The notes below the pieces were generated by a model. It was not told the DNA's origin, did no database searches, and saw nothing but the letters and a program-made list of their open reading frames with translations. A stretch of 26,866 nt of DNA from a virus: IMG/VR virus record IMGVR_UViG_3300019776_000549, positions 1 through 26,866 of that record. One strand, written 5' to 3'. Shown one piece after another: positions 22,832 to 26,866 of the stretch (positions are counted from its first letter, which is position 1; the number at the start of each line of letters is the position of its first letter). A program made the translations under genes and the position numbers.

Positions 22832-23080
22832 ATGGCCGTACACGATTTAAAAACATTGCCAAATTATTTCAAGGCGGTGGAAACTGGAAAAAAGAATTTT
22901 GAAGTACGCAGCACAAGCGATGGAACATTCAAAGTAGGCGACCGCGTGCATTTACACGAATTCGAAGCAAACAAACAACAATACACAGGCAAAATGCTTT
23001 CACGAAGAATCACTTATGTGCTTTCTGAATTTGAAGGATTAGCACCTGGATATGTTTGTTTTGGAATAGAGCCAATTTAA
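22832..23080 (+). CDS. DUF3850 (ASCH/PUA-like) protein
   Basis: This is an 82-residue protein. HDLKTLPNYFKAVETGKKNF at residues 4-23, then FKVGDRVHLHEFEANKQQYTG and ITYVLSEFEGLAPGYVCFGI, match DUF3850, a small ASCH/PUA-superfamily domain thought to bind RNA or modified nucleotides. It starts three bases after recT in the stop-gcc-ATG arrangement. It is often found with recombination genes in phages, but its task is unknown. Confidence 0.8.
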   Translation: MAVHDLKTLPNYFKAVETGKKNFEVRSTSDGTFKVGDRVHLHEFEANKQQYTGKMLSRRITYVLSEFEGLAPGYVCFGIEPI

Positions 23081-23083
23081 ATC

Positions 23084-23785
23084 ATGGCGTCTGGAATAAA
23101 GCAAGGCGACAAAGTGAAGTACAAGCAACATGAATGCAAAGTGCTTCACTTGTTGCTAAATTACGTAATCATTGAGTATTTACAAGATGGCAAACCGATT
23201 AAAGAAAAGGTGAGCTATCAACAATTGAAGCAGATGAAAATTTTAATAATAGACATTGAAACTACTGGATTCTTGAACAATGGGGGTAAAATTGTTGAAG
23301 TAGGTATGGTTGAACTTGATTTAACAAACGGTCAAAAACGAATAGTTTACGATCAAGTTTGCTATGAAAAAGGAATAACGCGACAAGAGTGTGAAAACAG
23401 CTGGATTGTGAAAAATTCAGACTTAACAGTTGAACAAATTAGAAATTCAAAAAATTTAGAAGTTCAAAGACAATCAATTCAATCAATTATTAATGCTTAT
23501 CCATTGGGGTGTACCGCATTTAACAATGTGTTTGACTTTGGATTTATGGAAAATAGAGGTTTTACTTTTCCTGTAAAATTAGGTTGTCCTATGAAGATTT
23601 CAACAAACATTTGCCAAATACCATCACCGCGTGGTGGATATAAATGGCCAAATGTTCAAGAAGCATACGAATTCTTTTTTGGAAAAACAGATTATATTGA
23701 AAAGCACAGAGGTGCAGATGATGCTTTTCATGAGGCTGATATAGTTTTTGAACTCTACAAAAGAGGTGAATTCAAACTAAATTGA
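23084..23785 (+). CDS. DEDDh 3'-5' exonuclease with N-terminal SH3-like extension
   Basis: This is a 233-residue protein. Residues 52-233 are a DnaQ/RNase T-type exonuclease: ILIIDIETTG with Asp57 and Glu59, a middle motif FNNVFDFGFM, and a C-terminal AFHEADIVFE holding the catalytic His and Asp. Residues 1-50 (GDKVKYKQHECKVLHLLL, then VIIEYLQDGK) look like a small SH3/KOW-type barrel fused in front. An internal ATG at 23234 would give the exonuclease alone. It lies three bases after DUF3850 and eight before the next gene. As a nuclease in a recT operon it could resect DNA ends, edit DNA or trim RNA. Confidence 0.78.
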   Translation: MASGIKQGDKVKYKQHECKVLHLLLNYVIIEYLQDGKPIKEKVSYQQLKQMKILIIDIETTGFLNNGGKIVEVGMVELDLTNGQKRIVYDQVCYEKGITRQECENSWIVKNSDLTVEQIRNSKNLEVQRQSIQSIINAYPLGCTAFNNVFDFGFMENRGFTFPVKLGCPMKISTNICQIPSPRGGYKWPNVQEAYEFFFGKTDYIEKHRGADDAFHEADIVFELYKRGEFKLN

Positions 23786-23792
23786 CAAAAAC

Positions 23793-24266
23793 ATGAAATA
23801 TCCTGTATTATTGAAATTGACTTCAAGAAAAACTGAGGTTCATTGTGCAACATCAGTACATTCATTTTTTCATAATCCTTTAAATAATGAAGAAACAAAT
23901 GTTCGATTGAATAATGGAAGCGTAATTTCTTGCGATCATTCCATTGAAGAAATTTACATTAAAATAAAAAACGCCTTAAATCCAGATTCAAACATCGAAG
24001 CGCTTAAACATCAAAATTCACAGCTCATTCAAGAACTTGAAAGCACAAAAGCCAAACTTGAAGCATACAAAGGCGAAATAGAAGATATTCGCGATTTGGT
24101 TGGAGCAAATGACGATGAAAGCGCGTTTGATGAGGTGCAAAGACTACACAACAAAAACATTTCAACTTACATCGCTTTTGCTGGATTCTTTGAAAAAACA
24201 ATTGATCTTATTCCAAATGATTTAGTTGTTGAAGTTCAAAAAATATTAAACGAATTGAAGCCATGA
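23793..24266 (+). CDS. Coiled-coil hypothetical protein
   Basis: This is a 157-residue protein. The N-terminal 60 residues form a small beta-rich part (RLNNGSVISCDHSIEEIYIK). Residues 68-100 are a clear Leu-containing coiled coil (LKHQNSQLIQELESTKAKLE). The C-terminus is helical. It is coupled to the MBL-fold gene by ATGA (24263-24266), suggesting the two proteins act together. No family is recognised. Confidence 0.6.
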   Translation: MKYPVLLKLTSRKTEVHCATSVHSFFHNPLNNEETNVRLNNGSVISCDHSIEEIYIKIKNALNPDSNIEALKHQNSQLIQELESTKAKLEAYKGEIEDIRDLVGANDDESAFDEVQRLHNKNISTYIAFAGFFEKTIDLIPNDLVVEVQKILNELKP

Positions 24267-25000
24267 AACTCAAAATCATTAACTCAGGATCCGCAGGTAA
24301 TGCCTACATTCTCGAAAACGAACATGAAGCATTGCTCATTGAGTGTGGCGTTCCATTCATTGAAATCAAAAAAGCACTCAATTTCAACTTAAATAAACTT
24401 GTAGGTTGTTTATTGACGCATGAACATTTGGACCATGCGAAGTGCATTTGGGATGTTTGGGGAGCTGGAATTCCAATTGTTTCAAGCGAAAAAACGCTCC
24501 ATAAGCTATCAATGCAAAAAGGATTTCCAGCGCTTTTTGTTGATGATTTACCTGAATTCATTGGAAATTTCACAATCCATACATTCAAAGTCAACCACGA
24601 TGCAGTTGATCCAATTGGATTCTATATTCAACATCCAGATTGCGAAAATGTTCTATTTGCAACCGATACTTATTATTTGAAGCACACATTCCCAAACCTC
24701 AACAACATCATTATTGAAGCAAACTATTGTGAGGATATTCTCAAAAATCGAGAGGAAAACGGAAATGCAAACACGTACATTTCAAACCGCGTTCGACGTT
24801 CTCACATGAGCATTCAGCAATGTTTGAGCACCCTTGGAGCAAACGACCTTTCAAACGTCAACAACATTGTGCTAATTCACCTTTCTGATGGCAATTCACA
24901 CGAAGTAGAATTCAAGAAAAAAACAGAATTAGCAACAGGAAAAACAGTTCACGTTGCATCGAAAGGACTTGAAATCGAATTCAACAAAACACCGTTTTAG
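24263..25000 (+). CDS. Metallo-beta-lactamase-fold hydrolase
   Basis: This 245-residue protein has an N-terminal INSGSAGNAYIL strand (residues 5-16) and the zinc-binding motif THEHLDH at 52-58 (His53, His55, Asp57, His58). A later VNHDAVDPIGF His and an FATDTYYL Asp complete the usual ligand set. This is the phosphodiesterase/nuclease-type MBL fold (RNase Z, YycJ-like) rather than an antibiotic-hydrolysing enzyme. MBL proteins occur next to recT in some phages of other phyla, so a nuclease role in recombination is plausible but inferred. It overlaps the preceding coiled-coil gene by ATGA. Confidence 0.82.
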   Translation: MKLKIINSGSAGNAYILENEHEALLIECGVPFIEIKKALNFNLNKLVGCLLTHEHLDHAKCIWDVWGAGIPIVSSEKTLHKLSMQKGFPALFVDDLPEFIGNFTIHTFKVNHDAVDPIGFYIQHPDCENVLFATDTYYLKHTFPNLNNIIIEANYCEDILKNREENGNANTYISNRVRRSHMSIQQCLSTLGANDLSNVNNIVLIHLSDGNSHEVEFKKKTELATGKTVHVASKGLEIEFNKTPF

Positions 25001-25002
25001 CC

Positions 25003-25209
25003 ATGATTGCCAACACGCGCAAAAATCGAGAATTCAGATATTCCAATTTGCAAAACAAACTCAAACAACACCTTAAAAAGAATTTGTTGCACCCTTATCA
25101 ATTCGCGGAAAAACACAACGTTTCACTTTCAACAGTTTATCGCTTATTGTCCGGAATCAACATTTCAGCTAAAAATTACGAAATCATTAAAGAATTGATC
25201 CATGAATAA
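25003..25209 (+). CDS. Small HTH-like protein
   Basis: This 68-residue basic protein has a probable helix-turn-helix, PYQFAEKHNVSLSTVYRLLS at about residues 31-50, and a Lys-rich N-terminus. It starts two bases after the MBL-fold stop and overlaps the next gene by eight bases. Like the 81-residue protein at 16571-16816, it may be a Cro-like regulator of late-early genes, but the target is unknown. Confidence 0.6.
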   Translation: MIANTRKNREFRYSNLQNKLKQHLKKNLLHPYQFAEKHNVSLSTVYRLLSGINISAKNYEIIKELIHE

Positions 25210-25834
25210 ATACAATAAATGCTTGGAATTATTCCTTGCTCAAGACGTTGCTTTCAACCATTGGATGGAAAAACCATTCCAAATTGGCAACAAAGCCGTT
25301 GCAACAAATTCGCATAATGCTATTTTTATTCCAATTGAATTGACTGATGGTGTTAATCCTTTGCAAGATTTGAGTGAAAATAAAATCATATCAATTGAAA
25401 AAGTGCTAACTTATGTTGAATCAGAATCAAAAAAAACAATCAAAGTATCGGACATTGTATTGACACTTGCAGAAACTCCACTAACAGATGACATTGAGGA
25501 ATGTTCTGAATGCCTTGGAACTGGAAAAGTAGATTGGACTTACAATCACTTTGAGCAAGAATTTGATTGTCCATATTGCGATGGTGATGGTGAAGTACGA
25601 AATTCACACAACAAAGAAGTTGACAAAAAGTGGTTAATTCAAATTGACGGGCTTAGATTTCAACATCAATACATCTCCAAATTGGTTGAAGTTTGCAATA
25701 TTTTAAATGCTGAAACGGTTGATATTTTTTCGAAAAATGAAACAAACTTAGTGTTTAAAATTAATGAATGTGAATTGCTTATGATGCACAATTACGGAAC
25801 TGATGGATATACTGAATTAATTGAAACACCATGA
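25202..25834 (+). CDS. Protein with DnaJ-like CxxCxGxG zinc motifs, unknown function
   Basis: This is a 210-residue protein. Two copies of the DnaJ-type cysteine motif, CSECLGTG (Cys101, Cys104) and CPYCDGDG (Cys123, Cys126), would bind one zinc. The parts before and after are alpha/beta, the N-terminal 90 residues being acidic and the C-terminal part ending in [16 protein letters not shown]. There is no J domain and no chaperone neighbour. It overlaps both neighbours by a few bases. A role in binding protein or nucleic acid via the zinc site is possible; the overall family is not recognised. Confidence 0.55.
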   Translation: MNKYNKCLELFLAQDVAFNHWMEKPFQIGNKAVATNSHNAIFIPIELTDGVNPLQDLSENKIISIEKVLTYVESESKKTIKVSDIVLTLAETPLTDDIEECSECLGTGKVDWTYNHFEQEFDCPYCDGDGEVRNSHNKEVDKKWLIQIDGLRFQHQYISKLVEVCNILNAETVDIFSKNETNLVFKINECELLMMHNYGTDGYTELIETP

Positions 25835-26160
25835 ACCCAACAATTAAACAAATCGCACAAAAAACAGGATATCCGTTTCATGTAGTGTTGCAACTCAAAA
25901 CAACTTACAAGAACATGAAACGGCGCTGTTTATCACATACGCATCCGAAGTACAAACATTACGGTGCCCGTGGTATTAGCATTTGCCCTGAATGGCTGAA
26001 ATCATTTGAGCAGTTCGTTATTGATATGGGACCTCGACCAAACCCGAAACTATCAATTGAACGAATCAACAATGATGGGCATTATTCCCCCGACAATTGC
26101 AAATGGGCAACACAAAAAGAACAACAAAACAACAAACGAAATAATATTGGAAAGAGATGA
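25831..26160 (+). CDS. HNH-like nuclease family protein
   Basis: This 109-residue basic protein contains a region similar to phage HNH-type proteins: [20 protein letters not shown] at about residues 30-49, [39 protein letters not shown], then [17 protein letters not shown]. The [16 protein letters not shown] pair corresponds to the catalytic/His-Asn part in related sequences. It starts and ends in ATG-stop overlaps with its neighbours. It may be a homing-type or packaging-linked nuclease; it could equally be a host-takeover DNA-binding protein, and activity is not proven. Confidence 0.65.
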   Translation: MNPTIKQIAQKTGYPFHVVLQLKTTYKNMKRRCLSHTHPKYKHYGARGISICPEWLKSFEQFVIDMGPRPNPKLSIERINNDGHYSPDNCKWATQKEQQNNKRNNIGKR

Positions 26161-26513
26161 GAAGAAATAAAAAAACTGCACTTCAAATGGCGCCAAATTG
26201 GAATTCGGAAACAATGAAATGGGAAGACCTGCAAAACACATATACAAAGAAAAAGTTTGCTTTTAATGTACCAAAAATAGAAGTTATTGACTGTTTTGGT
26301 CAACAATCTACACGCACTCAAAGCGTATCAGATAAGATAGGCGCGCGTAAGAGAAAAGGATTGAGCGTTTTGATGAAGCATATTAGAGTTGAGCATTCAC
26401 GTAAGGATATGTTATTCATGCAAGAGTATTGCCCACAAAATAGATTGCTTATGGATTTAAATGCACAACGCACCATAAGCTATAATATTATTGATTGTCC
26501 AGATAACGATTAA
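26157..26513 (+). CDS. Basic hypothetical protein
   Basis: This is a 118-residue protein with a Lys/Arg-rich N-terminus and a central basic helix region ([20 protein letters not shown], about residues 61-80). It overlaps the HNH-like gene by ATGA. The composition fits nucleic-acid binding, possibly a small transcription or terminase-linked factor, but no family or motif is recognised. Confidence 0.55.
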   Translation: MRRNKKTALQMAPNWNSETMKWEDLQNTYTKKKFAFNVPKIEVIDCFGQQSTRTQSVSDKIGARKRKGLSVLMKHIRVEHSRKDMLFMQEYCPQNRLLMDLNAQRTISYNIIDCPDND

Positions 26514-26515
26514 CC

Positions 26516-26761
26516 ATGAGCATTCAAAGAATTAAAGGACGTCACCTGCATTTTATCTCACGTGTGTTGAGAGATGGCAGCGGTGTTGAACCATGTGATG
26601 ATATGGACTATCTCGACAATGATACGTTCACCGTAATGCGCTTATCTATTAGCGAGGATACGTACATGGCTATTGGATTCAATACGTACGTGGTGCGCAA
26701 GAAGATTGAACAAATTGCAATGACGCGACCATGTGAGCCGTTAGGATCATTTAAACGATAG
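26516..26761 (+). CDS. Small hypothetical protein, last gene in the window
   Basis: This 81-residue protein begins two bases after the preceding stop with an ACC before its ATG. The sequence is beta-rich with acidic residues (EPCDDMDYLDNDTFTVMRLS) and a basic C-terminus (RPCEPLGSFKR). It is followed by a possible promoter at 26762-26792 and no further gene in the window. No family is recognised. Confidence 0.55.
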   Translation: MSIQRIKGRHLHFISRVLRDGSGVEPCDDMDYLDNDTFTVMRLSISEDTYMAIGFNTYVVRKKIEQIAMTRPCEPLGSFKR

Positions 26762-26792
26762 TTAGTACTAAATAAATAGTAGTATATATTTG
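26762..26792 (+). promoter_or_regulatory. Candidate promoter with a 10-bp palindrome
   Basis: TATATTTG at 26785-26792 matches the Bacteroidota -7 box. At the -33 position only a TTA is found, within the perfect palindrome TTAGTACTAA (26762-26771). It would serve genes beyond the window. The 74 bases after it hold no recognisable gene. Confidence 0.4.
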
Positions 26793-26866
26793 TGTTAACT
26801 TGTTGTTGTTCAGTGTGTTCTAAGGTACTGTGAAACGGTTTGTAAGTATCGCAATAAATGCGAAGC

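Noticed and set aside
1-26866. CRISPR array, insertion sequence, integrase or attachment site
   Set aside because: No regularly spaced repeats, transposase or recombinase motifs were seen; temperate lifestyle cannot be claimed from this window.

Overview
This is an AT-rich, tightly packed stretch of a tailed-phage (or prophage) genome whose host is most likely a member of the Bacteroidota, probably Flavobacteriia-like. The host assignment rests on three things. Promoters match the Bacteroidota consensus TTG-N19..21-TAnnTTTG. Shine-Dalgarno sequences are almost absent. The gene families are typical of that phylum (PcfJ/PcfK, Lin1244/DUF4373-type initiator, DUF3850). All genes but one small one are on the + strand, many are coupled by ATGA overlaps, and no integrase or clear lysogeny repressor is present.

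Region 1 (2-3552) holds the end of a tail gene and a Mu-like contractile-tail baseplate set: an N/gp43-like protein, a P/gp44-like hub and a gp45-like spike with a His-x-His tip, running straight into a gpW-like head-tail protein. Region 2 (3555-9405) is a lambda-type head module: portal, ClpP-fold prohead protease/scaffold, gpD-like decoration, gpE-like major capsid with an unusual hydrophobic N-terminal extension, a HeH/LEM-like head protein, then stopper-like and tail-terminator-like proteins. A terminator and promoter fused together at 8391-8431 divide the head genes from the connector genes. Region 3 (9408-13015) is a fibre-like protein followed by a lysis cassette: two small holin-like membrane proteins, a one-piece spanin (lipoprotein with a C-terminal membrane helix) and a putative endolysin with an L,D-transpeptidase-like His/Cys pair, closed by a terminator at 13035-13066.

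Region 4 (13067-13832) is a regulatory gap with inverted repeats, a small + strand gene, the only - strand gene, and a strong early promoter. Region 5 (13833-19508) is the first early operon: an XRE-family regulator, PcfK and PcfJ, a YfiM-like protein, a structured 101-nt leader, a Lin1244-type replication initiator and a DnaC-like helicase loader. Region 6 (19549-26761) starts at a second promoter that carries the same 18-bp palindromic sequence as the first. It contains a strange 150-nt tRNA-like RNA, an SbcC/Rad50-like ATPase, a RecT annealase, DUF3850, a DEDDh exonuclease, a metallo-beta-lactamase-fold hydrolase, an HNH-like protein and small unknown genes.

The early half therefore supplies replication and recombination, and the late half builds and releases the particle. 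Terminase, tail sheath/tube and most other tail genes are presumably outside the window. The most interesting points are the tRNA-like RNA, the paired early promoters with an identical internal palindrome, the 101-nt three-way-junction candidate upstream of the replication initiator, and the signal-peptide-like start of the major capsid protein.
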